From NCBI GenBank assembly GCA_946183925.1, contig CAMHDS010000008.1:1-59884 (forward strand): a stretch of DNA of 59,884 nt. Reading direction: 5' to 3'. The notes beneath the pieces are model-generated. The model did not search any database. It had not been told where the DNA came from and saw only the letters and a list, made by a program, of their open reading frames with translations. Below, one piece after another: positions 17,185 through 25,233 of the stretch; position 1 is the stretch's first letter; the number at the start of each line of letters is the position of its first letter. The DNA is from an uncultured Fibrobacter sp. GTDB taxonomy: Bacteria; Fibrobacterota; Fibrobacteria; Fibrobacterales; Fibrobacteraceae. The position numbers and the translations under genes were made by a program.

Positions 17185-17290
17185 GCTGCTCCGTGGGACC
17201 ACCGTCCGGAAAACGGCCAAAAACCCAGACGGCCGAAAAACACCCGTGCGGACACGGAAACGCCAAATCAGTGTCCGGACGGACGGCCAA
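17185..17290. repeat. Degenerate GC-rich repeat stretch upstream of the rpn remnant
   Basis: Short recurring blocks such as ACGGCCAAAAACCC and ACGGCCGAAAAACAC, with CCGTCCGG/CCGGACGG pairs, occur without a clear period. In composition and position (just upstream of an Rpn-family gene) it parallels the 52-bp repeats at 2-208, but the units differ. Confidence 0.5.
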
Positions 17291-17293
17291 CCG

Positions 17294-17313
17294 AAAAAGA
17301 GGCATCGGCCCCT
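17294..17313 (-). terminator. Terminator of the antiterminator/sugar transferase operon
   Basis: On the minus strand AGGGGC pairs with GCCTCT (one G-T pair) around a 4-nt loop, followed by five T residues. It lies just downstream of the UpxY-like stop codon. Confidence 0.6.
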
Positions 17314-17322
17314 AAAAAAGAA

Positions 17323-17826
17323 TCAGATTTTTTCCAGCCAGGCGCGGGGGACGCGGGCGCGGGCGAAGATGCTGTCAAGGAGGCTTACGACCACGTAGAT
17401 TTTTCCCTGGAGCTCCAGCACGTAGCCTTCCACGCCCTTGAGGACGCCCTGGGTGACGCGCACCTTTTCTCCCACGGAGAGCGGCTTGTCCACCAGTCCG
17501 CCTTCCTCCAATGAGACTTCGAACACGCGGATGAAATCCTCCATCTGCTTTTCCGGCACCACCATCATCTGGCGGGTGGCGCAGTCGAACATATAATCGG
17601 CCTTGACACCTTGAAAATGAATGAGATCCAGTGCTTGGGAACGCGTGGCCTTAAGGAACACCAGGCAGGTGAGGAGGGGCTCTTCGGCCGTACGGCCGCG
17701 GCTGGCTTTCCGTTTGCGGGTGGGGACAAAGTGCTCCACACCCAGCGCCGACAGCCGGTTCCGGACGCCGATTTCCGCCCCGTGCCGGGTGCGGGCAACA
17801 TACCAATATGCCGCTTGCTCTGCCAT
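17323..17826 (-). CDS. UpxY/NusG-like transcription antiterminator
   Basis: A 167-residue NusG-family protein of the UpxY/RfaH-like group, which in Bacteroides lets RNA polymerase read through the long leaders of capsule operons. The N-terminal NGN domain shows YWYVARTRHGAEIGVRNRL and HFVPTRKRK; the C-terminal KOW region shows VGEKVRVTQGVLKGVEGYV (about residues 115-135). Start ATG 17826 directly follows the TAG of the sugar transferase gene, so the two are co-translated. Unusually, it is the last gene of a leftward operon pointing away from the polysaccharide genes it presumably serves. No UpxZ-like partner is seen nearby. Confidence 0.85.
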   Translation of the reverse strand: MAEQAAYWYVARTRHGAEIGVRNRLSALGVEHFVPTRKRKASRGRTAEEPLLTCLVFLKATRSQALDLIHFQGVKADYMFDCATRQMMVVPEKQMEDFIRVFEVSLEEGGLVDKPLSVGEKVRVTQGVLKGVEGYVLELQGKIYVVVSLLDSIFARARVPRAWLEKI

Positions 17827-19143
17827 CTAAAACTTCTTTCCGCTTACGATGCTCAGGAAGGATAGCCCCAGGACTTTAAGGTCGAACCAGATGGAGTGGT
17901 TGCGCAGGTAGTAAAGGTCCAGGTCCAGCCGGGTGAGCATTTTTGACAGGGAGTCCGTGTATCCGTTGTAAAGGGTGGCATAGCTGGTAACGCCGGGCCG
18001 GATCTGGAACAGATAGCGGTACCGCGCGTTGCACTGCATAATCTGATCGATATAGTACTGACGCTCAGGTCGATAGCCGATAAACGACATGTCGCCCTTG
18101 AGGACGTTCCAGAGCTGGGGAAGCTCGTCCAGGTGGTGGGTGCGCAGGAATCGGCCCACCTTGGTGAGCCGGGGGTCTTCCTCTCCGCTGTAGAGGGCAG
18201 GGGAGCCTTCCTTCTCGGCATCTACCCGCATGGAGCGGAACTTGTAGATCTGGAAGGGGATTCCGCCCCGGCCGATCCGCTCCTGACTGTAGATGGCAGG
18301 GCCGCCGTCTTCTAACTTGACCGCCAGGGCGCAGAGGCCGATGACAGGGGAGAACAGCAGCAGCAGGAAGGCCGACAGGCCGATGTCGAAGCCGCGTTTT
18401 ACCGCGTGGCCCAGCAGGGACATCCGGTCCCGATGGGGGATGTCTTCTTCCGCTTTGTCGCCGGTGAAAAGCTCCTTATCGGCATTTTTGGTGAAGAACA
18501 GGCTGTCCACTCCGCCCAGGCGCCACTGCAGCTGCCGGAGAGATTCCCGGTCGTCGCACCAGTACACCACGTAGTCGTTGATTACGCGGCCGGCCATATT
18601 CTGATCCGTCGTGAGGAGGCCGGCAATGTTATACCCTTCCTTCTCCAGCTGGGCGGCCAGGGAAAGGGCCAGGTCGTCGGTGCCTACCACCAGGGCGCTC
18701 CGGCTCAGGGCTTTTGCCTTGAAGGAGCCGTTGTCTCGGATCAGCAGCCGGGCCGACATCCGGATATACGCCAGAAGAAGGCCAGTGAGGAGAAAGTCCA
18801 ATGTGAGAATCAGGACAGATTCGGCCAGTGAAAAACCGAAAAAACCAAATAGTATAATTATGGTAAGGATTAGCTCCTTGATAAGCAGGGAAAGCAAGGA
18901 TTTCCCCAGGGACCGCAGCGTGGCATACCTTCTTACATCCTTGTAGGACTTGCTTATCAGCAACCCGGCTTGGATGGCTGCGGCCGATACCACCAGCCAC
19001 TTTACAACCAGAAGGGTAAAGCCCGGGCGGGGCTCCGATACCCAGCGGACCACCAGGATGGCCAGCAGGGAAGCCAGCAGGGACATTAACGTGTCTTGCA
19101 GGTAGATGATTCCGCTTCTCTGGTAGTGCTTGTCCTTGTTCAT
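17827..19143 (-). CDS. Polyprenyl-phosphate sugar-1-phosphate transferase (WcaJ/PglC-type)
   Basis: A 438-residue initiating transferase that loads the first sugar phosphate onto undecaprenyl phosphate at the inner membrane. About four N-terminal membrane helices (roughly residues 15-120) are followed by a cytoplasmic linker and the C-terminal bacterial sugar transferase domain: KRGFDIGLSAFLLLLFSPVI, then IYKFRSMRVDAE, HHLDELPQLWNVLKGDMSFIG and IRPGVTSYA. I chose ATG 19143; the TTG at 19167 overlaps the promoter box. It is transcribed away from the main polysaccharide cluster with the UpxY-like gene but would supply its first step. The sugar cannot be told from sequence; the Fdt-type genes nearby suggest a dTDP-amino sugar is used elsewhere in the unit. 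Confidence 0.9.
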   Translation of the reverse strand: MNKDKHYQRSGIIYLQDTLMSLLASLLAILVVRWVSEPRPGFTLLVVKWLVVSAAAIQAGLLISKSYKDVRRYATLRSLGKSLLSLLIKELILTIIILFGFFGFSLAESVLILTLDFLLTGLLLAYIRMSARLLIRDNGSFKAKALSRSALVVGTDDLALSLAAQLEKEGYNIAGLLTTDQNMAGRVINDYVVYWCDDRESLRQLQWRLGGVDSLFFTKNADKELFTGDKAEEDIPHRDRMSLLGHAVKRGFDIGLSAFLLLLFSPVIGLCALAVKLEDGGPAIYSQERIGRGGIPFQIYKFRSMRVDAEKEGSPALYSGEEDPRLTKVGRFLRTHHLDELPQLWNVLKGDMSFIGYRPERQYYIDQIMQCNARYRYLFQIRPGVTSYATLYNGYTDSLSKMLTRLDLDLYYLRNHSIWFDLKVLGLSFLSIVSGKKF

Positions 19144-19164
19144 GGCCCTATAGGATTTATCTTG

Positions 19165-19172
19165 CAAAGATA
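19165..19172 (-). promoter_or_regulatory. Promoter of the sugar transferase/antiterminator pair (TATCTTTG)
   Basis: A minus-strand TATCTTTG box lies 21 nt before ATG 19143, giving a very short leader. No convincing -33 TTTG; the upstream DNA is T-rich. Confidence 0.7.
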
Positions 19173-19288
19173 CAAATAAAAAACTGAAAATAGTAATTCA
19201 TTGAACGCTGTCCATCCTGAAATCGTGGCCGGAAGTGAATGTTAACGTTTTAGCACGAAAAAAATATTGCATAAAAAATAAAAAAAAG

Positions 19289-19319
19289 TTGGATGTTAAA
19301 TATTTTTGTGGTAATTTTG
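19289..19319 (+). promoter_or_regulatory. Promoter of the small gene at 19354
   Basis: TTG (19289-19291), a 20-nt gap and TAATTTTG (19312-19319) fit the Bacteroidota promoter consensus. The first gene downstream is the 59-codon frame at 19354. Confidence 0.65.
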
Positions 19320-19353
19320 CACAATTTCTATTAAGAAGTAAAATAGACAGAAA

Positions 19354-19533
19354 GTGGTTAAGAAATTGGCATACATTGCTCCGGCAGTTATCAGGCGGGT
19401 CTCGGTGGAACTGGAGTCCCCCATTTTGACAGGTTCTGTGGTCAACAATTCTTCCACCATACAGACCAAGGGTCAGGATGTGGTGGAGTACAACTTTGAT
19501 AACAGTTCTACTTTCAATCAAGTCTGGGAGTAA
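19354..19533 (+). CDS. Small conserved-looking protein, 59 aa, GTG start
   Basis: A short frame beginning VVKKLAYIAPAVIRRVSVEL and ending YNFDNSSTFNQVWE. The start is GTG 19354, since a stop codon (TAA) lies four codons upstream in frame. It has its own promoter and is followed at once by a terminator, the mark of a real single-gene unit. From memory, similar short proteins (a basic KKxYIxP-like start and an FNxxWE end) occur in Bacteroidales with no assigned function. There is no signal peptide or membrane segment. It could be a small secreted or peptide precursor, but nothing shows that. Confidence 0.6.
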   Translation: MVKKLAYIAPAVIRRVSVELESPILTGSVVNNSSTIQTKGQDVVEYNFDNSSTFNQVWE

Positions 19534-19557
19534 TTCCCGGCTTTTTTTTTGCTTTTT
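19525..19557 (+). terminator. Terminator after the small gene
   Basis: CTGGGA (19525-19530 region) and TCCCGG (19535-19540) form a short stem around the stop codon, followed by a long T-run from 19542. Confidence 0.65.
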
Positions 19558-19682
19558 TGTAGAAATTGGCTTATCTTCGTCAATTATGGTTTGGTTTTTT
19601 CCGTTCCGTTTTTTGTGGGCTATCATTTGGTAAGCCCAGCGGCGGAGCCGTATTTTTACCCCAATTATAGTTAGCTTTACTT
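19548..19682 (+). promoter_or_regulatory. Probable promoter and structured leader of the polysaccharide operon
   Basis: TTTG (19548-19551), a 20-nt gap and TATCTTCG (19572-19579; one mismatch to TAnnTTTG) form a likely promoter. The leader of about 95 nt contains GGGCTA/TAAGCCC and then CGGC-GGA-GCCG followed by TATTTTT, which could act as an attenuator. A UpxY-type antiterminator encoded next door would fit such a leader, but this link is inferred. Confidence 0.45.
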
Positions 19683-20360
19683 ATGAAAAAGATTTTTCTG
19701 GTAGCTATAGGCCTTGTGGCTGGAATGGTGCTTCTCCATGCGGAGACCTCTTCCGAGAAAAAATCCAGTTTCACCGTTTCGTTGAGTGCTGGCCCCATGG
19801 TTAATATTTATGAGAATTACTTTTCCTATGCGGGCAGTGGCAAATCGCTGTTTTCCTACCAGACGGCCCTGTCCGTGGAATACGATTTCCGCCGGGCCAT
19901 CGGCTTCCGTGTCCAGGCGGAATATGGTAAGAATGTGGGCGCCTGCAATGTGATGGAAACATCGGTCGGCGGTTTCTATCCTTACCAGTTCCAGAATATC
20001 GCCGGCTTTGGCGACATCATCCTGGATATGGCGGGACTTGCCAGTAGTTCTTCCGCTTTCCGCATCAAGTTGTTCGCCGGTGCAGGTGCCGCCTATACTT
20101 TCAATTTTACCGATTCCGGTCATCCCTGGCAGAAGGTTAAGGATAAGAATGCGTCCTTCGGTTTCCGTTTGGGAGCCATCGCCGAATACAGTTTTCCCTT
20201 CGGCCTGGGCATTTTTGCAGAGATTTATCCGGAGTTCTATACCGACAGGTATAATGGCCTGGAACCTTCGGATGAAGACATGAAGCGTTTCGATGGTTAC
20301 CCCGGTTTCCCGCTGGATATCCGCGGCCTGATGATGTTTGGTGTTTCATATAGATTCTAG
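19683..20360 (+). CDS. Outer-membrane beta-barrel protein
   Basis: A 225-residue secreted protein: Sec signal peptide (about residues 1-20, ending LLHAE), then alternating hydrophobic strands with glycine and aromatic residues, ending in GVSYRF, where the terminal Phe is typical of outer-membrane barrels. Blocks such as FRIKLFAGAGAAYTF and FGFRLGAIAEYSF look like adjacent antiparallel strands. It is likely an 8-10 stranded small barrel of the OmpA/OmpW-like type. It stands first in the rightward series and 5 nt before a second barrel gene. The specific role is unknown; an outer-membrane function related to polysaccharide display is possible. Confidence 0.75.
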   Translation: MKKIFLVAIGLVAGMVLLHAETSSEKKSSFTVSLSAGPMVNIYENYFSYAGSGKSLFSYQTALSVEYDFRRAIGFRVQAEYGKNVGACNVMETSVGGFYPYQFQNIAGFGDIILDMAGLASSSSAFRIKLFAGAGAAYTFNFTDSGHPWQKVKDKNASFGFRLGAIAEYSFPFGLGIFAEIYPEFYTDRYNGLEPSDEDMKRFDGYPGFPLDIRGLMMFGVSYRF

Positions 20361-20365
20361 GTGTT

Positions 20366-20902
20366 ATGAAGAAATTGTTTGTCCTCTTGCTTGCGGCGCT
20401 GGCTTTTTCTACGGGCGCCTTTGCGCAGAACACCGATACCGGCTGGTTCGTTGGTTCCGGAGTGGGAATGAATGTGGGTTTTACCGGCAAGAAGTTCGTA
20501 GGACGCCTGGAGTCCAATATCGGCGCCGGCCTCAATATCGGCGTCAATGCCGGCTATTGGTTCAGTAAAATCTATGGCGTAAGGGCCGGCTATCAGGGTG
20601 TCAACACCTCCAGCACCTTCACTTCCTTCGGCTCCAAGAATTATACATATATCCATGGCGACGCTCTCTTCCGCGTGTCTCCTTTCATGATCCCCTATGC
20701 CCACGTGGGCCTGGTAGGGGTTGAAAGATTGACTGTCGGCGGCGGCATCGGCCTGGCCCTTCCCATCGAACTCACCCCCCGGGTGAGCCTTGTTCCGGAC
20801 CTCAGGATACTCGTTTTCGGTCGGAACGGCTACATCGGCGAACCCGGCGTTTCCTTCTCCATGACCCCCTCCCTGTGCGTGATGGTGAGGTTGGGGAAGT
20901 AG
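20366..20902 (+). CDS. Outer-membrane beta-barrel protein, small
   Basis: A 178-residue protein with a clear Sec signal peptide cut after AFA (FSTGAFAQN, about residue 21). The mature part has eight or so amphipathic strands rich in Gly and aromatics (WFVGSGVGMNVGF, GLNIGVNAGYWF, IYGVRAGYQGV), typical of an OmpX/OmpA-like barrel. It starts at ATG 20366, 5 nt after the previous barrel gene. The two are not close copies. Function unknown; surface location is likely. Confidence 0.75.
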   Translation: MKKLFVLLLAALAFSTGAFAQNTDTGWFVGSGVGMNVGFTGKKFVGRLESNIGAGLNIGVNAGYWFSKIYGVRAGYQGVNTSSTFTSFGSKNYTYIHGDALFRVSPFMIPYAHVGLVGVERLTVGGGIGLALPIELTPRVSLVPDLRILVFGRNGYIGEPGVSFSMTPSLCVMVRLGK

Positions 20903-20909
20903 TTTTTTA

Positions 20910-21314
20910 GTGGAACACGCTAGAATAATACAACTGCCCAAGATTCTCGACCCTAGGGGGAATCTTTCTGTAATTGAGGAATTTAAGGAGATTCCTTTCA
21001 AAATTGAGCGTGTATATTGGATCTATGACGTCCCGGGCGGAGAAACCCGCGGAGGGCATGCCTACAAGACCAATCAGGAGTTTATCGTCGCTTTGAGCGG
21101 CAGTTTTGACGTGATCCTCGACGATGGTAAGGAGAAAAAGGTTTTTTCCCTGAACCGCTCCTATTACGGTCTTTATGTCCCTAAGGGTATTTGGCGTGGG
21201 ATGGAGAATTTCTCCACTAATTCTCTTGCTCTGGTGTTGGCCTCAACGGAATATGATGTAGAGGATTATATCCGGAGTTACGATGCCTTCTTGAAATACA
21301 AGGGAAATGATTAG
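20910..21314 (+). CDS. FdtA/QdtA-family sugar 3,4-ketoisomerase homologue (variant site)
   Basis: A 134-residue cupin (WxcM-like) related to dTDP-4-keto-6-deoxyglucose 3,4-ketoisomerases, which make the 3-keto sugar used for Fuc3NAc or Qui3NAc. It shows LDPRGNLSVIEE, YDVPGGETRGGHAYK, SGSFDVILDDG and LNRSYYGLYVPKGIW. The family signature HAHK reads HAYK here: the second histidine, thought to take part in catalysis, is tyrosine. The second homologue at 22299 keeps HAHK. This copy may therefore be altered or have another specificity. The start is GTG 20910, 7 nt after the barrel gene. It overlaps the next gene by 8 nt. Confidence 0.82.
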   Translation: MEHARIIQLPKILDPRGNLSVIEEFKEIPFKIERVYWIYDVPGGETRGGHAYKTNQEFIVALSGSFDVILDDGKEKKVFSLNRSYYGLYVPKGIWRGMENFSTNSLALVLASTEYDVEDYIRSYDAFLKYKGND

Positions 21315-22344
21315 GAGCCTAACATCATTAAGAGGCATATTCATTTTATTTATTTTCTTTCATCACTGTTTGGGCTTATATCCCGGAGGTGGTACGTTGG
21401 CTGTGGCGTTCTTTTTTGTTCTGGGTGGTTTCAGCCTGACATTGGGATATAAAGAGCGCATTTTACAACCGGAATTCAATTATCGACAGTACCTCTATCG
21501 TCGCTGTTTAAAGTTTTATCCGTTGCATTGGATATGCCTTTTAGCGATGATACCTTTGATAGGGCTTCCTCTTACGCTAAAGCAAGGAGTTGTTCTTTTG
21601 ACCAATGCCTCACTACTGCAGACAATAGTCCCGTTGAGGGGCCTGTATTTCTCATATAATGCTCCCAGCTGGTATCTTGCAAATACTATTTTGTTTGCTG
21701 TAATCTTCCCTCCATTGGCCAAGTTTTTATTGCGTTCATCCCGTATTGGAATAATCGGCATCATAGCGGCATATACGATAGCTTACGTATTATTGGTTTT
21801 ACTGATTCCTTTGGAATGGTATCACAATCTCTTGTATATTAGTCCGTTTGTAAGACTTGGTGATTTTATTTTAGGAATCTTTCTGGCCCTTGTTTTCCTT
21901 GATGAAGATATGCCGAAGAGACTATCTTTCCTTAATAATAGCACTATTTGTTCAATTCTGGGTGTTATTATTATTGTCTTGCTTGTTCTGGAATCCTGCC
22001 TGCTTGACGAACCGGCAAACCTTGTGGCCCCAGTTTATTGGCCGCTAATTGCTGTACTTATCCTAACTACTTCGTTAATAGATGAAAAACCTTCATTAAT
22101 GCATAACAAGGTGTTTCATAGAATCGGAGAGCTTAGTTTCATTATCTTTCTTACGCATTCTCCCATTTTGGGTTACGCCACGAGACTGTTCAATTGGCTT
22201 CATATGGACCAGCCTGTTCTTTATGTCATACTGACTCTTCTGTTAACAATTGCAGTAAGTATCGTGCTTGAACGTTACATACTTAAACCCATCACAAAGT
22301 GGTTGACAAGAAGTTCCCTAGTGTCTACGACTGTTCAGTCATAG
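21307..22344 (+). CDS. Acyltransferase family 3 membrane protein (O-acetyltransferase-like)
   Basis: A 345-residue integral membrane acyltransferase of the OatA/WecH family, which decorates polysaccharide sugars with acyl groups, usually acetyl. It opens with LTSLRGIFILFIFFHHCLG (the conserved R-G and HH of the family), then about ten membrane segments, with RRCLKFYPLHW after the second. It ends with LERYILKPITKWL. It lies between the two ketoisomerase homologues, overlapping the first by 8 nt and the second by about 46 nt, so it is translated with them. Confidence 0.85.
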   Translation: MIRSLTSLRGIFILFIFFHHCLGLYPGGGTLAVAFFFVLGGFSLTLGYKERILQPEFNYRQYLYRRCLKFYPLHWICLLAMIPLIGLPLTLKQGVVLLTNASLLQTIVPLRGLYFSYNAPSWYLANTILFAVIFPPLAKFLLRSSRIGIIGIIAAYTIAYVLLVLLIPLEWYHNLLYISPFVRLGDFILGIFLALVFLDEDMPKRLSFLNNSTICSILGVIIIVLLVLESCLLDEPANLVAPVYWPLIAVLILTTSLIDEKPSLMHNKVFHRIGELSFIIFLTHSPILGYATRLFNWLHMDQPVLYVILTLLLTIAVSIVLERYILKPITKWLTRSSLVSTTVQS

Positions 22345-22724
22345 AACTGCGTAAAATAACGATGCGGCAAGGCAATATCACGCCCATAGAAGGCTTGAGG
22401 GATTTGCCTTTTGAGGTTAAGCGCGTCTTCTACACGTATGATATTCCGGGTGGGGAGAGCCGTGGCGCTCACGCCCATAAAGAGTGCCATCAGTTTCTTG
22501 TGGCAGCCAGTGGAGCTTTTGAGGTGCTGATAGACGACGGTGTAAACAAGCGTACGATTCTTCTGAACCGGCCGTATTATGGCGTACACATTCCTCCGGG
22601 CATCTGGGCTTCCGAGCAAGGGTTCTCGTCCGGCAGCATTTGCCTGGTTTTCGCTTCACATAGCTATAATGCCGATGAGTACATTCGTGATTATCAAGAA
22701 TTTTTAGCATTTCGGAAGCAATGA
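22299..22724 (+). CDS. dTDP-sugar 3,4-ketoisomerase (FdtA/QdtA-like)
   Basis: A 141-residue cupin of the FdtA/QdtA family with the expected YDIPGGESRGAHAHKECHQF signature, SGAFEVLIDDG and LNRPYYGVHIPPGIW. It would turn dTDP-4-keto-6-deoxy-glucose into a 3-keto isomer for the aminotransferase two genes on. GTG 22299 begins the longest frame; a later ATG at 22362 (MRQGNITPIEG) is an equally good start and would reduce overlap with the acyltransferase. It overlaps the next gene by 4 nt (ATGA). The gene order isomerase, acetyltransferase, aminotransferase is that of fdt/qdt clusters. Confidence 0.86.
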   Translation: MVDKKFPSVYDCSVIELRKITMRQGNITPIEGLRDLPFEVKRVFYTYDIPGGESRGAHAHKECHQFLVAASGAFEVLIDDGVNKRTILLNRPYYGVHIPPGIWASEQGFSSGSICLVFASHSYNADEYIRDYQEFLAFRKQ

Positions 22725-23185
22725 TTCATCCTTTATCTGACTGCCAGAATAAATTTATTCCGGAATCCACCAATATCTGGCAGTTTTGTGTTGTGCTGCC
22801 CGGGTGTACCATCGGTGAGGATTGTAATATCTGTTCACACTGTTTTATTGAAAATGACGTTCGGATAGGTAATCGCGTAACCGTAAAATGTGGCGTCCAG
22901 CTTTGGGATGGTGTTGAACTGGAAGATGATGTTTTCATCGGGGCAAATGTCTCATTTACAAATGATCTTTTCCCTCGATCAAAACAACACGACAAACCTG
23001 TTTTGAAAACCGTTATCAAGCGGGGAGCTACCATCGGAGCCGGATCTACTATTTTACCGGGCATCACTATTGGGGAAAAAGCCTTGATTGGAGCTGGGTC
23101 TGTAGTTACCAAGAGTGTTCCGGAAGGGGAGATTTGGTATGGCAATCCTGCTCGGTTTGTCAGGAAAGTAGATGACATCTTATGA
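22721..23185 (+). CDS. Sugar N-acetyltransferase, left-handed beta-helix (FdtC/WlbB-like)
   Basis: A 154-residue hexapeptide-repeat acetyltransferase. Repeats such as [20 protein letters not shown] build a left-handed beta-helix; the insertion [11 protein letters not shown] is typical of enzymes that acetylate the 3-amino group of dTDP- or UDP-3-amino sugars with acetyl-CoA. The ending [17 protein letters not shown] is also standard. It overlaps both neighbours by 4 nt. Together with the ketoisomerase and aminotransferase it would yield a dTDP-3-acetamido-3,6-dideoxyhexose. Confidence 0.88.
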   Translation: MIHPLSDCQNKFIPESTNIWQFCVVLPGCTIGEDCNICSHCFIENDVRIGNRVTVKCGVQLWDGVELEDDVFIGANVSFTNDLFPRSKQHDKPVLKTVIKRGATIGAGSTILPGITIGEKALIGAGSVVTKSVPEGEIWYGNPARFVRKVDDIL

Positions 23186-24285
23186 TCCCGTTCCTATCAT
23201 TAAAAGACGTCACCGCCCTTCACGGAGAAGAGATCCAGGAGGCGGTGGCCAAGGTCGTAGAAAGCGGCTGGTACCTACAGGGAGAGCAGAATGCACATTT
23301 TGAGAGGCATTATGCCGATTATCTCGGCACGAAGTATTGCGTGGGCTGCGCTAACGGCCTGGATGCATTAATATGGATATTCCGGGCCTATATCGAACTG
23401 GGTGTTATGGCTCCGGGGGACGAGGTTATCGTTCCGGCAAATACTTATATCGCAACCATCCTGGCCATTACGGAAAATGGTCTGAAGCCCATTTTGGTAG
23501 AACCGCGGGCCGATACGCTTGAAATTGACGATGAGCGGATTGAGGAGGTTATAACAGAAAAGACCAAAGCCATTGCCATCGTCCATCTGTATGGCCGGAA
23601 TGCCTATACGGAGAAGATCGGCGCGCTCTGTAAGAAGTATGGACTGAAGCTGATTGAAGACAATGCCCAGGCACACGGATGCCGTGTTCCGGACGGGCGA
23701 CGGACCGGTTCCATCGGCGATGCCGCAGGCCATAGTTTCTATCCCGGAAAAAACCTGGGCGCCCTGGGTGACGGGGGAGCGGTGACTACCGATGACCCTG
23801 ACCTGGCCGAAGCCGTCCGTGCCCTTGCGAACTATGGCAGCCAGAAGAAATATGTTTTCAAATACACTGGCCGGAACAGCCGTCTGGATGAGATTCAGGC
23901 GGCGGTTTTGGACGTGAAACTGAAGTATCTGGACCAGGACAATGCCCATCGGCAAGCCATTGCCCAGTATTATTACGAGCACATTTCCAATCCGTTGGTG
24001 ACTCTGCCCGAGCGACTCCCCGATGCCCAGAACGTATATCATTTGTTTCCGGTTCTTTGCCCGCGCAGGGATGAATTGCAGGCCTATTTGAAGGAGAATG
24101 GCGTGGGAACATTGATTCACTATCCTATTCCTCCGCACAAGCAGGAGTGCTATCGGCCGTTTTCGCATCTGAGCCTTCCGATTACGGAAAGAATTGCCCG
24201 GGAGGAACTTAGCATTCCTATTGGGCCGTGCATTACGGAAGGAGAGGCTTTTGAAGTGGTTTCGCTTATAAACGATTTTCGGTAA
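23182..24285 (+). CDS. DegT/DnrJ/EryC1/StrS aminotransferase (FdtB/QdtB-like)
   Basis: A 367-residue PLP-dependent sugar aminotransferase. Lys190 in [16 protein letters not shown] is the expected PLP lysine; [11 protein letters not shown] and EDNAQAHG are also conserved. It would transfer an amino group from glutamate to C3 of the 3-keto sugar made by the ketoisomerase. Length is normal. It overlaps the acetyltransferase gene by 4 nt. The genes for dTDP-glucose synthesis and dehydration (RmlA, RmlB) are not in this window and must lie elsewhere. Confidence 0.92.
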   Translation: MIPFLSLKDVTALHGEEIQEAVAKVVESGWYLQGEQNAHFERHYADYLGTKYCVGCANGLDALIWIFRAYIELGVMAPGDEVIVPANTYIATILAITENGLKPILVEPRADTLEIDDERIEEVITEKTKAIAIVHLYGRNAYTEKIGALCKKYGLKLIEDNAQAHGCRVPDGRRTGSIGDAAGHSFYPGKNLGALGDGGAVTTDDPDLAEAVRALANYGSQKKYVFKYTGRNSRLDEIQAAVLDVKLKYLDQDNAHRQAIAQYYYEHISNPLVTLPERLPDAQNVYHLFPVLCPRRDELQAYLKENGVGTLIHYPIPPHKQECYRPFSHLSLPITERIAREELSIPIGPCITEGEAFEVVSLINDFR

Positions 24286-25176
24286 ATGTCATCATCCGGC
24301 TCAAACACTAAGGAAACCGGGTTTTACTGGAGAGTCCTCCAGGCGGCAACGCGTTCACTTCTTTGGAGAAAGATCCGTGAGAACAAGATTATCGCTACTC
24401 ATCGTCGGATAGCTTCAGAGTGTGAATCGCTGATTAAAGAGTTTGAGGCAGCGCCTATGCACTTTTGTCAATCGCCCAAGGAAGGCTCTATTCAAAATTC
24501 CGTGATCTGGCAGTATTGGGGGCAAGGTTATGAAAATGTGCCTGCAATCGTGGGGGAATGCCTGAAATCTGTAGAACAATTCTCCGCTGGGTATACTGTT
24601 ATCCGTCTAACGGATGAAAATCTGTCTGATTATCTGGATTTACCAGAGTTTGTGCAGCAGAGACGCGCTTGTTTTTCACGGGCTCACTTTACGGATTTAT
24701 TGCGATTAATGCTTCTTAAGACGTATGGTGGGGTATGGATGGATGCCACCATTTTGATGACGGGCCCTATTCCCAAGGAGCTGCTGGATTTAGATTTTTT
24801 TGTTTATCGCCGGGATCCTAATGAACCGAACAAACGCTATTGGAGTAATACATATGCCTATTACTTCGGTTGGACAAAGGGATTTAGAGTTAATATGTTG
24901 AATAGTTTCATCATTGCAAAGAAAGGGAATAAGACCATCTCGGATCTCTGTGATTTGATGTTGCTTTGGTGGTATAATCACGATAATGTTCCGGATTATT
25001 TCTTTTTTCAGATACTATACGACGTTTACAACTGCCGTGATTCTTTTCCGCTAATTAGTGATACGCATCCTCACTACCTTCAGCAGTTCCAAAACGATCC
25101 CGCTTTTAAACTGATGGGGCAAGAGGATATCCTGAATAGCTTTCCTATTCATAAACTGACTTATAAGCGACAGTGA
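24286..25176 (+). CDS. Capsular polysaccharide synthesis glycosyltransferase (GT32-like)
   Basis: A 296-residue cytoplasmic glycosyltransferase of the Caps_synth/GT32-like group. The core reads SVIWQYWGQGYENVPAIV, RLTDENL, FSRAHFTDLLRLMLLKTYGGVWMDATI; the last part holds the Asp-containing nucleotide-sugar site after the conserved YGG. ATG 24286 directly follows the aminotransferase stop (TAAATG). Acceptor and donor cannot be predicted. Confidence 0.85.
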   Translation: MSSSGSNTKETGFYWRVLQAATRSLLWRKIRENKIIATHRRIASECESLIKEFEAAPMHFCQSPKEGSIQNSVIWQYWGQGYENVPAIVGECLKSVEQFSAGYTVIRLTDENLSDYLDLPEFVQQRRACFSRAHFTDLLRLMLLKTYGGVWMDATILMTGPIPKELLDLDFFVYRRDPNEPNKRYWSNTYAYYFGWTKGFRVNMLNSFIIAKKGNKTISDLCDLMLLWWYNHDNVPDYFFFQILYDVYNCRDSFPLISDTHPHYLQQFQNDPAFKLMGQEDILNSFPIHKLTYKRQ

Positions 25177-25233
25177 AAACCCAGTTTATTGTATTTTACT
25201 CATCAATCGTCTTCTAGGATTGTATTCTTCATT

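Noticed and set aside
19235..19429. A 64-residue frame overlapping the small gene
   Set aside because: It begins upstream of the promoter used by the 59-residue frame and has no terminator or recognisable features.
19168..19682. Mpi-type invertible capsule promoter before the polysaccharide operon
   Set aside because: I looked for inverted repeats flanking the promoters here and found none like those of Bacteroides fragilis.
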